Source: Galaxea fascicularis
Taxonomy: Eukaryota > Cnidaria > Anthozoa > Scleractinia > Euphylliidae
Length of the DNA stretch: 64,000 nt
Direction of reading: 5' to 3'
NCBI GenBank assembly: GCA_948470475.1
Contig: OX419337.1
Location: forward strand, 26,031,045-26,095,044
The notes below the pieces were generated by a model, which saw only the letters and a program-made list of their open reading frames with translations, ran no database searches and had not been told where the DNA came from. Both the position numbers and the translations under genes were made by a program. Shown piece after piece: positions 38,179 through 50,800 of the stretch. Position 1 is the stretch's first letter; every line of letters begins with the position of its first letter.

Positions 38179-39812
38179 ATGGCCGCGTCTACACCGTATA
38201 TGATTCTCATCTTGTTCTCTGGCTTGGTTTCCCTCGTCGTATTTGCCGATGAGCAGTGCACTGGACCTCGCCATACCTCTATATACGGAAAGATGTTACG
38301 TGGACACACCTATGACAAGCGATTTTCTGAATCCGGTAATGCCGGAATAATTCATAGGAAATGCTCATTCACCTGACCATGGGAGATCTAGGAATAAGAT
38401 AAGGGGAGTGCGCTGGATCATCGCATGTTCATGATTGCAATGACTGTTGAGTGGAAGAAAGGTTTGAGAGAGGTCTTCAGATATCACTTCATACAACTTA
38501 TTTTAGTGCGTAGACATTCTGCCATGTTCTGTTGGTACAATCTGAAGTACAAAATAATTAAGAAATCTAGCCCTAATTACCTACAAAATAGATGTCGACG
38601 TGTGAAAAAAAAAAAAAAAACACCAGACCAGCCGCCAGTATAAAATTCTGTTAATACCCAAGTTATCTACCAAGAATAGGACAAATATCTTTATCTTACA
38701 TAGGTGTATATACCTGAAGCTCCTCACGTTTAAAGGTTTTACTTAGACCTGGTTAAAAATGTTTATAGACGAAAGGTAACCTTTTCTAGTGGCAACTAGG
38801 TTGTGAAATAATTACAGGTAGCCTAATTGAAAAAACTGAAAAGGTAAACTAACCATATTACTTTTGTTTTCCAGATATTGATGAGTGTCGCAGCGGCTTG
38901 CATGATTGTCGGCACGCCAATGCATCCTGCAACAACACCGCGGGCTCTTACAGTTGTGCTTTTTGTATTTACGGAGACGAAAAAACAAGATGCCAAGACG
39001 CTCGTGAGTCATTGAATACGTACAGATCAACCTCTTTCCTAGGCTATATCGCCAGAGACATGAAGACTGGAAAGAAACTGGGACCGAGGTTGATGTACCA
39101 TTTCATATGTTATTGGCTGTTATTCAAGTTGTGAAGAAAGGCAGCGTTAGCTACCAGGCAGGCAACTAGAAAGAGAACCCACATAATAGTATGTTTAATG
39201 AGCAAGAACAATGGTTCTGCCTATGTGTTTTACGATACATTTCCTTGCCGTCAACAACGTGGAATGACCAGATTTTAAGTTTTCTCGAGAACGTGAGCAG
39301 ACGACGGCAAATTTTCTTATGTCTTCTTCATCTGTTACTTGAATTTTGTCTTTTTTCTTTTCGTATAGGTGGCCTCCAAATATCTAGCATCCTAAACGGC
39401 TCTGCCAACTCAAGTATCCATGGGTACCACTTGGTCTCCTTTTTAGAAGCAGTTCTGCAGGACTCGGCACGAAGTAGGTTTGTGAGGTGTTGGCGCGCTG
39501 CTTCAGATGGTTGGGCGGCTTCTACATTCCACAGTGGGTGTGACGGAAAGGGACCTACTGTTACTATCATCAGAGTTGGGAGTTACCTGTTTGGTGGATA
39601 CACTAGCCTTTCTTGGTACAGCAGTAAGTATCCGGCACAAGCCATAGTGAATAGAAATAGAAGGAGTGTTATTACCGCCTCACTCCCAACGGTGATACTA
39701 AGCTTTCACAGGATACCCAGCAATCAGTGAATAGAATGATTAGTGCTTCCCGTTATTTGATGCTCCATCACAGCATGCCCATAATTAAATAGGTCCATCG
39801 TGGTCTCTTTAA

Positions 39813-40357
39813 GGTAATTATGCGCATCCTTACTGCGCATAATTTCTTGCGTCAGCAGCGGGCGCACGAGCGCGTGCATGTTCAAAACACTGAAGGTTTT
39901 GTGATCTCCTAGAAATAGGTAAATGGCGATTTTCTCCCAAACGAGTATGGGGACCTATGCTTTTTATAACTCATATTGAAAGAAAATGCAATTCTCCATG
40001 ATATAACCAGATTTGAAGAATTTTTTATCGTCCAGTTTTTCATTATTCACGGAAGATCTCCTTTACGATGACTATTAAAGCTTGAATGGTAAAGCACAGA
40101 CGCAAAAATCACGACTAATTCTTCATTAGTTCATCTTTTCTTCACCCACAAGAGGTTAAACTTCGACCATGATGTGCTTTTGACAAAATAAAACCTATTC
40201 TTGGGTTGCACCGTCACACAATTAAAAAATAATTCGAAAACCATTCAGTGAATAAGCTCAAGAAATTTTGATGTTATAGGAGATTAATAATTAAGAAACT
40301 TATCCAAGTTTCAGGTCTGTACGTTTTCCCAATCTTCAAATATTAGTCGAAATATTT

Positions 40358-40407
<50 letters not shown>

Positions 40408-41023
40408 AAGGAACACCAACATGGCGGCCGTAAAATAGTGTAAACATCTGGAACTTACATTGGCTATCTAGGCCGCTGATTATCTGAACTGATCATGCAA
40501 ACATTTAAATAAGCCCTTTTCCTAATACTTTAACTTCTTAAAAGGCTAAATATCCCGAAATAAGTATATATTTTTCGATAAAAACGTTCATAGCTTTATG
40601 TCACGCACCGCCACAACTCTAAAATTTAAAATGTGCCTGTATTTAGACGAAGCATGTTCTTGAGCTGAAAAGTTGTTAGACAGACATAAATTTATCCCCT
40701 CTCATGCCTGATAAAGACAACAACTTTGGTGGGTCTTTAGTTTTGGATTTTAGAGAATGATGACGTCACGTGCAACCCAAGAATATCACATTGCTTCTGT
40801 CCCGTTTTTTTTTTTAATTATAGAGTCTCAGACCACTTTCGGCTATCTCCATAAATTATACTAACAATTTACCAAAGTTGGTATAACCTAAGGCCTCAAA
40901 GCATGAAAACGGGCATGGAGACCCTCTCCTTTTATTGCATTTCTTTGATGTTCTTGACGTTGACAACCACCTGGCAAAGTTTCAAATAAAATCTATTGCG
41001 ACTTTTATTTCTGGGGAATTACC
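39813..41023. mobile_element. TTAA-flanked foldback element (1211 bp) in intron 5 of copy 3
   Basis: It is flanked by TTAA at 39809-39812 and 41024-41027. The ends GGTAATT and AATTACC are inverted. A subterminal inverted pair, CTTGGGTTGCAC near 40200 and GTGCAACCCAAG near 40770, supports a foldback structure. Unit 1 has no such block at the matching place (about 6650). TTAA targets fit the piggyBac or Kolobok groups, but there is no transposase frame to decide. Confidence 0.75.
40386..40428. repeat. Perfect 16-bp hairpin inside the TTAA element
   Basis: GCCGCCATGTTGGTGT (40386-40401) and its exact complement (40413-40428) are separated by 11 bases. It may form a stable hairpin, and its GCCGCCATG core makes it stand out from the AT-rich surroundings. 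Confidence 0.85.
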
Positions 41024-41726
41024 TTAACCTTTACTATCGCTTTGACCACAAAAGGCAATCAAAAGTAGCGAATACTGAGTTTTCAGGTTTGATAGACTGT
41101 GCCGCCCAGGTCTCCACATCCCGTCCACGTCTTATGCCCAAACCCTGTTCATAACAAAAACCTTGGATCGCAATACTATGAAAACAAACCAATGAGAATT
41201 GTGGGATTTAGCACAGAGCACTAAATCGACAAAGAGTATTAAACAACAGTACTCCCAACACATCCTTTAAGCCCACAAACTATTGCCTTTGGTAAGAAGT
41301 TGTGGCAGTCATAGACATATACAGAGAAATGCTAGGAATTTTTCTCATGAACTTCTGATGCATTCTTGGCGAATTATTCATTAATTTAAATTGTATTTGT
41401 TTTTCATCCCAGGTTCTTGCAGTTATGCCTCCGACAATACAGCCTTTATCTACTCACTATACAATATTCGTGGAAATGATCCTCTAAAGCTGAGGGTTAA
41501 CTCAGGTGATTCGTCCGCTATTTACAGTTGTTCTTCTTACGGACCAACATTTGGCGGCGGACACAACATCTACATACGCAACGACGCTGCAAGCAACGCT
41601 GGGTCATACGCCTATTGCGGCTCTTCCTACCCACTCCCACCAGGCTATTCCTGTCCATTTAACGGCGGAGGGTATTACTACTTTACTCCCACTGATGTTG
41701 AAGTATTTTACGAAACAAGTAGTTAA

Positions 41727-42426
41727 ATGGTTCAATTCAGGCAGCATTCGCACTGACGCGGTCCCAAATTGACAAAATTTTGAAGCATGTTAAGGCTGAC
41801 CCATTCTAACTTCAATTCGTTCAATTTCAAAACAGTGACGCTATCTATTCCGGACAGATTTCTGTATTGGGCTTCCACATAATTTCAGTTCTATATTACA
41901 GTAATGAAACAGTAATAACAGGTCAGGTGCCACAAAGTTTCAGACCTGTAATCGGAAAATGAGCTAAGCTACTGAATTCCTATATCTTTGCCAGGTTTTG
42001 GGTTGTTTTAGACAATATGTGCGAAGTTATGCTACGTCTTCGATTTTTCCTTTAATGGAACCAAGCCATGCCTTAACATACTTACATTTGGCCGTTTTAA
42101 AAATTTATGACGTGAAACTTGCACTTTGTACATTTCACTGAATTTCGAACGTTCGGAAATTCTTCGAATTGTTGCTGAAATTTTGTTTCTATGCAAATAC
42201 TAAGGGTGACCGACGTTGTCGTTGTTTCGGAAAAAAAGAGCGAAATCTATCATAAAATACGGGCCAACACGCATGCAAATACATTTCCACTTCATCTCGC
42301 AAGCTTGATTTATAACGTGGCATCTGTACGCATCTGTACGCAGCAAGGATGCGCAATACTGAGTTTCGACTGAGTTAGCACGAAGTGCAGCATGGAAAAT
42401 TTGTATCAGGCGTTCTTGAAAGGTGA
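41727..42426. other. Copy 3 3' flank
   Basis: It aligns with the 3' flanks of genes 1 and 4 (for example 7354-7960) but is more diverged. The short ORF seen in units 1 and 4 is not open here. Nothing else was recognised. Confidence 0.5.
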
Positions 42427-42708
42427 AAGGAAACACGTGCGACGCAAATGCAAGCACAAGGAAGGATACGCAAGCGCAGTCGAAGTCTTTATTCAAGATG
42501 GCGAAGGAGGTTGACGTACATACCTTGCGTTTGCATTTGTGTTTGCGTTGTCCCGGTTCACACGTGTGAAGTGCAAATGCGAGCGCAAATGCAAGTGCAA
42601 GAAAATGAAGAATTGCCTTCTCTTGCGTTACGATAGTTCACACGTGTATTTCCTTGCGTTTGAATTTGCACTTGCGTTTGCATTTGCGTCGCACGTGTGA
42701 ACCAGGCT
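42427..42708. mobile_element. Foldback element of CACGTG and GCAAATGCAAG words, copy 2
   Basis: The left end ACACGTGCGACGCAAATGCA pairs with the right end TGCATTTGCGTCGCACGTGT. Inside, CGGTTCACACGTGTGAA and several inverted GCAAATGCAAG blocks repeat. It has the same internal order as 22894-23170, including the CAAGCGCAGTCGAAGTC marker. Confidence 0.8.
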
Positions 42709-44030
42709 GAAACGTTGCAAGATTAAAGGCACTCCTTTCAAGTTCTTGTACATTAAGCTAGGTTTATTTCCTTTCTTCACTAGCTCACCAAACGTAAAAC
42801 ATTTTGAAAGCAGCGAATCTCTATTTCAGTCAATTCAATTCACGTTTATAAGAAGAACAAGCCCAAGACACACGAGCAAAGGGGTGGGTTTAAGGAACCA
42901 AACCGAACGATCGCTTTTATTCCTTACAAACGCCGATTACCCGGGTGTATTACAAGTAGAAGAAGTTATAACCGGACGGGCGTTTAAATTGGCAAACAAT
43001 TACTATCGGGGCCGGGGATTCTACAAGTACAGGGAAGGGGGCTATAACAAAAGGAAATGTAAATACGAGAGGCTATAATCAAGTAGGGTGAAACGTGATA
43101 CATTTTTTTTCACTTACATCAGTCTCTAGATCGTTTTACATTATAGGACTGGTGTTGATCTGGGTTTTACTTGTTGTTTTTTTCTTCTTATATTTAGTGT
43201 ATTTTTAGGGCAATTTTATTGATCTGTGGAGTATTTACTTTGCCCGTTCAAGATAATGGTATCTTTTTAAATGTAGACTAGTTCTTAACCTTATTCCATT
43301 ATAATTAGATACAGCTATTTCTTGAGGGCCACGACTTTATTAGCACTGTTATTACGTGCCACCCTAGTTAAATAAAGACGTTTGTTTGCTTGTTTGGGGT
43401 GGAAGTCGGCGATGAACCACTCGTATGGATCAAAACAACCGCATCATTTTTTTTATCTGAGTTTGTTTTATGGCAAAACGAAAAAGGTAGTAGGCATTTG
43501 CCGACAATGCGGTGAATATTTCTTTTAGAATAAACCACACCAGCGAAAGACATACCAGATAAGTCGCAAACTTTTTAAGGAAATGCTTCACTAAAGCACG
43601 CGGTATTCTTTTCGCTGTTCTTGGGTTGAAGCTAAATCAGTGAGCAGCGGAAATATGCAGTGGAATTTAAAGATCTTCTGTGTGATCAACATGTAACCCT
43701 TGCTTAAAATGTAAATACAATTATACAAGTTTTGGGAATATAGAAATTTATCAATTTAGGGTATTGTTTAGTAAGAGTTACCCGAGAGTTCTTAATAGCA
43801 ATCATTACGTAACTTCTCCTTATAGCACATATGTACACGTACACGTAGTTGCTTAGTTACATCACAGTACAGATCGTAAAATAGTTTAAGCGTACAGGTA
43901 ATGAGATTAAGGAAAATGATCTAGTAAATAAGGCCTGGTTTCTTAGTACAAGAGATCTTGAGTCTCACTAATGACCCATACATAAATTATCTTCATGGCA
44001 CAAGGCTGTAAACTAAGTGACGAGAATATC
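42709..44030. other. Unit 3 3' spacer, no gene recognised
   Basis: Parts align with 10000-10930 of unit 1. The rest is AT-rich and unique, and includes an ORF at 42746-43078 with no recognisable domain. It ends at the start of unit 4 homology. Confidence 0.5.
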
Positions 44031-45772
44031 TCGACCTTGAACAGTTTTGTTATTGTGATCAAGAAACGCGCAGAAAGCGACCGGTTAACCAGTAAGGGAG
44101 ATTAGTTATGCATCATTTGCCCTTGATACTTTTTGTTGTCAATTATTTAATCGACTTTGAAACGAAATAAAACCGAGTTCTATGCTCAATCTTTCTCTTT
44201 ATTTCTGGTGCTTGGGAACGCAAAAAAGACACCAGTGAAATTATTTCCCACCTGCTGCCTCGATGCGGAGAACAGCATGAAGGAGAACAGGAAACAATTG
44301 GAAAGCAACTTCAGCAAGCTTGAACCCAGCGAGAAAATTAAAAACCTTGAATAGAAAACACAAACAATTCTAATTTCATTTGCTTAAAATTCGCCATCAC
44401 ACTTTTCAAAACTCTCATTGCGCATGTGTCAACTATCGACATTCAAATTCTTGCAGTATTCAGCCGGACATTTGTCACGTGAACATAGTTTAATAGCCTT
44501 AGCTCCCACATTCAAGTCTCCAAACGCTCAGTGCTGGAGCATTCGAACTGAAGGAATAACAAGAGGATAGGATCAACTCCTTTTGGGAGAATGCGGGAGT
44601 GTCTACGCTGTATTCATTTAACATTTCCATTAACTCGCCTCGGTTCAGTTACGTCACTTTTGGTGACGTAACTGAAATGATTTGGTTTCAATTAAGTGCA
44701 AATCTTTTTACGTACCCTTATTTTCACTTCGGAAGCAGTCTTATGCTTTGGCTTGAAAAAAGAATTATTTTCTTCAGGAGCTGAATGAACACAATGATAT
44801 TCCGTTCAAGAAAATGAAATGAGTCTCACAAGAGCATGAATACCGTCAAATCCAAGTATTCTAACTAACTCGCCCTTACAAAACGTCGTTCGAAGTACTC
44901 TCTTAGACCACAATAGTTATATTCAGAATAATCTTCAAAGAAAGCTTCCCTAGTGATTTCTGAATACCAAACTGAAAACATGATGCGAGGACACTGCGAG
45001 GCCGATATCCCACTTGCACCGTGTTATTGCAAACATTGTTTTCACCTGCTTTTTGAGTAAACAACAGGCCCATATCAATTTCAACAACCCATAAGACTTA
45101 AAAGTGCACCGTGTTAGCTAACAAAGCACTCTCTCAAGATGAGGTAGCGGTTCGATCACAACTTCATCGTCAAAGGTAAGCTGAGCCACTAACGTTTTAT
45201 ATGTTTTTCTTGCCTTAAACAGGTGTACCACCCAAAAAACGATGCCCTTAAAACATTTGACTTTGCTTTTTTCGTTCAGTTAACGTGCGACTGCCGGTTT
45301 GCATGGAAGTCTTAAAACATCTCAGGGACATTAAATAACACAAGCAAGAATAATTACCAGAATAAAACGGAACAGAAAAGATAGGTTTTCATACAGTATT
45401 AAACCTTTGTACCCAGATTAAATTGACAAGAGAAAGTCTAGTTTACGTTCGACATTTTGTCAAAGGGGGACGATTCTTTGCTGTGTGCAAGTTTCAACCT
45501 TAAAGATTGTTATCACCACGTTCCCTAGTAGATATTGTCTTTTTCATGTAGCATGAAGTTGGAGATATCCATTCGTCTTTTGAAGCTAGATCACTCGGTC
45601 TCCTTTATCTGGCGAAAGTGCCGAGAAATCCATTTGAAGTTGCAACTAAATGTCGGTACTAGAAACCTACTAGGCAATTTCCCAGGAAAAGCAACTCTCA
45701 GCCGATAAATCTCATTTGAAACAAACATGTTTGAGCATAGTGAGGGATTTTCGTGCTAAAGTCGGTTGTTGT

Positions 45773-46710
45773 AAAATAATGTAAAAAAGTTTATACCTTT
45801 GCGGTCGGCGCATCACCATCAAAAGTAAACAGAACATTAAGGTTTAAAAACACAATTTTATATAGCGATTGTATAATTCGCATGCCAGATTGAACGTTTT
45901 CACAACAGTGACCAAAAAAGGTAGCTGTAATTCACAAATTGCACAATTATTTTCCTTAAAACTAAATCGTTCGTAAACGCTTATTTTTTTCGTGGAATTC
46001 TCTTCATGTAAGAGGCCTTCGATATAATTTAACTGTCGTTCAGGAAAGAGTCTTCAAAATAAAGGAAAATGCTCACCAAAAATGATTTCAGTTCTTTTAC
46101 ACCGTTACGTTTGTGTTCGTGTGAATACAATACCGCGCTAATGGAAAAAAACCACAAATAAAAAATTTATGACTACATTCTTGACTAAATAGACACAGGA
46201 AGTTTCAAAGTTATTGGCACCCCAGTAAACTGTTTTAAGGTTTTCAAATAAAGTAAAAAAAGTTTATACCTTTGCGGTCGGTGCATTAAGGTATAACTTT
46301 GCAATGATTGCAAAATGTTATTAAAAACACAATTTTATATAGCGATTGTATAATTCGCATGCCAGATTGAACGTTTTTACAACAGTGACCAAAAAAGGTA
46401 GCTGTAATTCAGAAATTGCACGATTATTTTCCTTAAAACTAAATCGTTCGTAAACGCCTATTTTTTTCATGGAATTCTCTTCACGTAAGAGGCCTTCGAT
46501 ATAAAATAATTTAATGTCGTTCAGGAAAGAAAAATAAAGGAAAATGCTCACCAAAAATGATTTCAGTTCTTTTACACCGTTATGTTTGTGTTCGTGTGAA
46601 TACAATACCGCTCTAACGGAAAAAAACAAATAAAAAATTTATGACTAAATTCTTGACTAAATAGACACAGGAAGTTTCAAAGTTATTGGCACCCCAGTAA
46701 ACTGTTTTCC
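45773..46710. repeat. Direct tandem duplication in unit 4 5' spacer
   Basis: Counterpart of 1748-2692. The first copy is about 45773-46243 and the second about 46244-46710. The first unit 4 copy has lost the TATAACTTTGCAATTATTGC part that is present in unit 1. Confidence 0.8.
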
Positions 46711-47534
46711 GGTTGTTATTATAAAGTGAGCAAATTCTACATTTATCCTGCAAATTCATCATTGACGACTGTTCCTGAATGCATTCGAAACTCGACTGAT
46801 TTCCATTTAGAAAAGTTACGTCTTTCATAAAAGTTAGAATAGCATATTTTCAGCTGGGCGGATGAACGGATTAGAATTTTCTTTAAACAGCTTTCAGGCG
46901 TGTCGGAAACCGAGAATCATTTATATCTATTTTAAAAATATGGTTGACCCTGTTGACGACTTCGAAATGTCGCAGATTATCTAAAATAATTAAAACAGGA
47001 CATGGTCAATAGTTTTTAATTTGTGCACGGTGCAATCTTCAAAAATGTCCAAATAAATCGAAAAAATGGAGTTTCTCTGTCAATTGTTTACACCATTTTT
47101 CGATATTTTCTTATTCCCTTTGGCAAAAGACGGTCAAATATTTCGAAAATTTCCCCAGGACCGCCCGGTTGGCTATTATTGACTTCACGGCTCTAATACA
47201 GCCGAGACGCCTGCGATAATAAATATCAATGTGAACCAAAACAGTGGTAGCGTTTTTCGCGCCCTCTGATTGACTACTCAAACTCAGGATAGGAAATGCG
47301 ATTCACCTACGAGCAACTTCGCGGCTCGGTAAATATCCACCACTAGCCACCTCTGTTTCGGTGAATATTTGTTAAATAATCACCCTTATTGAGGGATTAT
47401 GAGTCGATGCTTGCTCAGATCACATCAAAGCTTCGGTACGAATTGCTTCTTGCAAAGTGTAGAGTGTAAAATGCGATGAGAGTTTACAGAGATGTTTCAC
47501 AATACTTTTCAAAAGACGCAAACAAGACCGTCAA

Positions 47535-47630
47535 CCAATCAGGACACGAAGTAATTCATTGCAGTGCATATCACGACAGGTTTTTCTTCGGCCGAGAAAG
47601 TTTTGCGTGCTATTCTAACCAATCAATGAG
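47535..47630 (+). promoter_or_regulatory. Paired CCAAT motifs upstream of gene 4
   Basis: CCAATCAGG at 47535-47543 and CCAATCAATGAG at 47619-47630 correspond to the pair in unit 1. The spacing is 36 bases shorter because the palindrome insertion is absent. Confidence 0.35.
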
Positions 47631-47812
47631 CGACGTGAAGCAAAACCAAAGCAAACGTGAATTACTTTCAACACTCCACTGAAAACCATGCACTCTTTTA
47701 GTAACCATCACTAAAACTATCATTAAGTCTGATGTAATTGTTCTTAAAAATAAGTTTTAAATGATTTCTGTGTCACTGCCTACAGGTTTCCTATACTGAC
47801 AAAAAATATACA

Positions 47813-50800
47813 ATGGCCGCGTTTACTCTGGTTATGATGGCGACCTTGTTCTCTGGCCTGGTTTACAACGCCGTATTTGCAGATGAACAGTGCAATGGGC
47901 CCCGCCAGGCCTTGATACACAGAAAGATGCTACGAGGACACACTTATGGCAAGCGATTTGCTCGCTCCGGTCATGCCGAATGTCTACATACATGCAGATT
48001 AGAAAAGGTCTGCCAAAGTTTCAACTTCGTGATTTCAACGAGTGAGTGTGAGTTCAACAACCGCACAAAGGAAGCAAGCGCCGAGAATTTTGTTAACGAC
48101 TCAGACCGATACTATGTTAAACTAGACGTACACAGAGGTACGAGTCACAAATATCACTATTTATAGCATGTCGTGTACAATACAGCCAATCAAAATGTCT
48201 TTGCTGCACTGAGCGTATGCCAATGGTATGGACCTATGTATGTCCTATGCCATATGGGTATAAGATCGTTTTGCAAAGTTCACTATTGGCACACCATGAA
48301 ATATTTCGTTTACATTGTACAGCGTAATACCCAGTACCACAGGAAAGTACTACTTATATTAGAAGCTTTTAATTGAATACTCGCACTTTAAGCATTTAAT
48401 CAACACACTCAAACGTTAGGACCACCTTCTACAGCATAATAAACAGCAAAAGAATCATACGTACTAAGAATTTTATACACGTCACTCCGTTTTAGAATAT
48501 CTTGTTGTATGTAAGTTGATGAATCTGCCCATTTTCCAGTACCTCTTGGCTCCATCCCTGAGCTGCCGGCCAAGTCTTGCCAAGAAATCAAGGCCAATGA
48601 GGAAGGTCAGGTTGTTAGTGGCAAATACTGGTTCTATTCCATCATACCAGGGACGAGTGTCTTCGCTTACTGCAACATGTTAACAGAAGGTATGCACTAA
48701 TTCCACATAGCGAAAGAGGGGAGTGACGACTGGGACGTGGCCGCGTGAAACGGGGTGTGGGATCGAGCAGAGAGGGGCCAACATTATGTTTCTTATAGTA
48801 CACTCAACAAAATTACTCAATTCGGATTGGTCGAGAGCAGTACAATTAATCCCAAACAGTACTCCTTAGGAGTACCTATTAAGTTTCCATGACAATGGCG
48901 CGCAAGTTTGTACTTTTGTTGAATGTACTATAAACAAAAAATCGCACGACCTTCTCGTACAATTCGGGATTTTAAATAGGTACGAGTGATTTGGAAGTTC
49001 TCAAAATTGCACACGTCTTTAGGCACAATTTGCGAACAATTTGCAATCAGTTGAGTAAATCACTGAGTATCTATTAATCCCGAATTGTACTCGAGGTCGT
49101 TAATACTAATAAACCTTGAAGATTGCCCAAATTAAATCCATTAACTTCATCCGTCCAATTTAATCTGTACTACAAGGCTAATTTGGTGTCTTATACCTTT
49201 TTCAGACATTGATGAATGCAGCGCATCCCCCTCCGCCTGTGATACCAATGCTAATTGTACGAACAATGACGGCTCATATGTTTGCACATGTCATCCTGGT
49301 TATACCGGAAATGGAAAAAGCTGCAGCGGTAAGGACAAGCCGGTTCTCTTGCTTAAGCTGACTTCTCTGAGAGGTTGGGAGGGGTGGGGGTGCGGGGTGG
49401 GGGTAGGGAATGCTCACTCACCTGACCATGGCAGATCTAGGAATAAGATAAGGGGAGTGCGCTGGATCATCGCATGTTCACGATTGCAATGATTGTTGTG
49501 TGGAAGAAAGGTTTGAGAGATGCCTTCAGATATCACTTCATACAACTTATTTCAGTGCGTAGACATTCCACCATCTGATGGTACAATCTGAAGTACAGAA
49601 TAATTAAGAAATCTAGCCCTAATTACCTACACAATAGATGTCAACGTGTGAAAGACAAAAGAAAAACACCAGACCAGCCGCCAGTAAAAGTCTATTAATA
49701 CTCAAGTTATCGACCAAGAACGGGACAAATCTCTTTATCTTAGATAGGTGTATATACCTGAAGCTCCTCACGTTTAAAGGTTTTACTTAGACCTGGTTAA
49801 AATGTTTATAGACGAAAGACAACCTTTTCTAGTGGCAACTAGGTTGTGAAATAATTACAGGTAGCATAATTGAAAAAACTGAAAAGGTTTCTTAAATCGG
49901 ATCTCATAACTAAACTAACCATATTACTTTTGTTTTCCAGATATTGATGAGTGTCGCAGCGGCTTGCATGATTGTCGGCACACCAATGCATCCTGCACCA
50001 ACACCGCGGGCTCTTACAGTTGTGCTTTTTGTATTTACGGAGACGACAAAACAAGATGCCAAGACGCTCGTGAGTCATGGAATACGTACAGATCAACCTC
50101 TTTCCCAGGCTCTGTCGCCAGAGACATGAAGACTGGAAAGAAACTGGGACCGAGGTTGATGTACCATTTCATATGTTATTGGCTGTTATTCAAGTTGTGA
50201 AGAAAGGCAGCGTTAGCAACCGGGCAGGCAACTAGAAAGAGAACCCACATAATAGTATGTTTAATGAGCAAGAACAATGGTTCTGCGTATGTGTTTTACG
50301 ATACATTTCCTTGCCGTCAACAACGTGGAATGACCAGATTTTAAGTTTTCTCGAGAACGTGAGCAGACGACGGCAAATTTTCTTATGTCTTCTTCATCTG
50401 TTACTTGAATTTTGTCTTTTTTTTTCTTTTCGTATAGGTGGCCTCCAAATATCTAGCATCCTAAACGGCTCTGCCAACTCAAGTATCCATGGGTACCACT
50501 TGGCCTCCTTTTTAGAACCAGTTCTGCAGGACTCGGCACGAAGTAGGTTTGTGAGGTGTTGGCGCGCTGCTTCAGACGGTTGGGCGGCTTCTACATTCCA
50601 CGGTGGGTGTGACAGAAAGGGACCTACTGTTACTATCATCAGAGTTGGGAGTTACCTGTTTGGAGCATACACTAGCCTTTCTTGGTATAGCAGTAAGTAT
50701 CCGGCACAGGCTATACTGAATAGAAATAGAAGGAGTGTCATTATCGCCTCGCTCCCAACGGGATACTATGCTTTCACAGGATACCCAGCATGAGGTGAAA

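Larger units (their letters stand above)
38179..41726 (+). pseudogene. Broken copy 3 of the Apple-EGF-TLDc gene (exons 2-3 and part of 1 deleted)
   Basis: Exon 1 starts normally at 38179 with a signal peptide and Apple residues to SGNA. Then it runs into sequence that in the other units lies inside intron 3 (AATGCTCATTCACCTGACC), about 38345-38375. The rest of exon 1 and exons 2 and 3 are gone, and the frame stops at 38374-38376 after 65 residues. Exons 4 (38875-39003), 5 (39369-39623) and 6 (41413-41726) keep splice sites and open phase-1 frames for the second EGF and the whole TLDc. The intact 3' half could still be used from another promoter or first exon, so loss of all function is likely but not proven. 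A 1.2-kb element sits in intron 5. Confidence 0.85.
44031..47812. other. Unit 4 5' spacer
   Basis: Nearly the same as 60-3807 of unit 1 apart from small indels. It lacks the 28-bp palindrome and keeps the tandem duplication (45773-46710). No gene was recognised. Confidence 0.65.

Noticed and set aside
42746..43078. 110-codon ORF in the unit 3 3' spacer
   Set aside because: No recognisable domain, no counterpart kept open in units 1 or 4, and no splice or start context.
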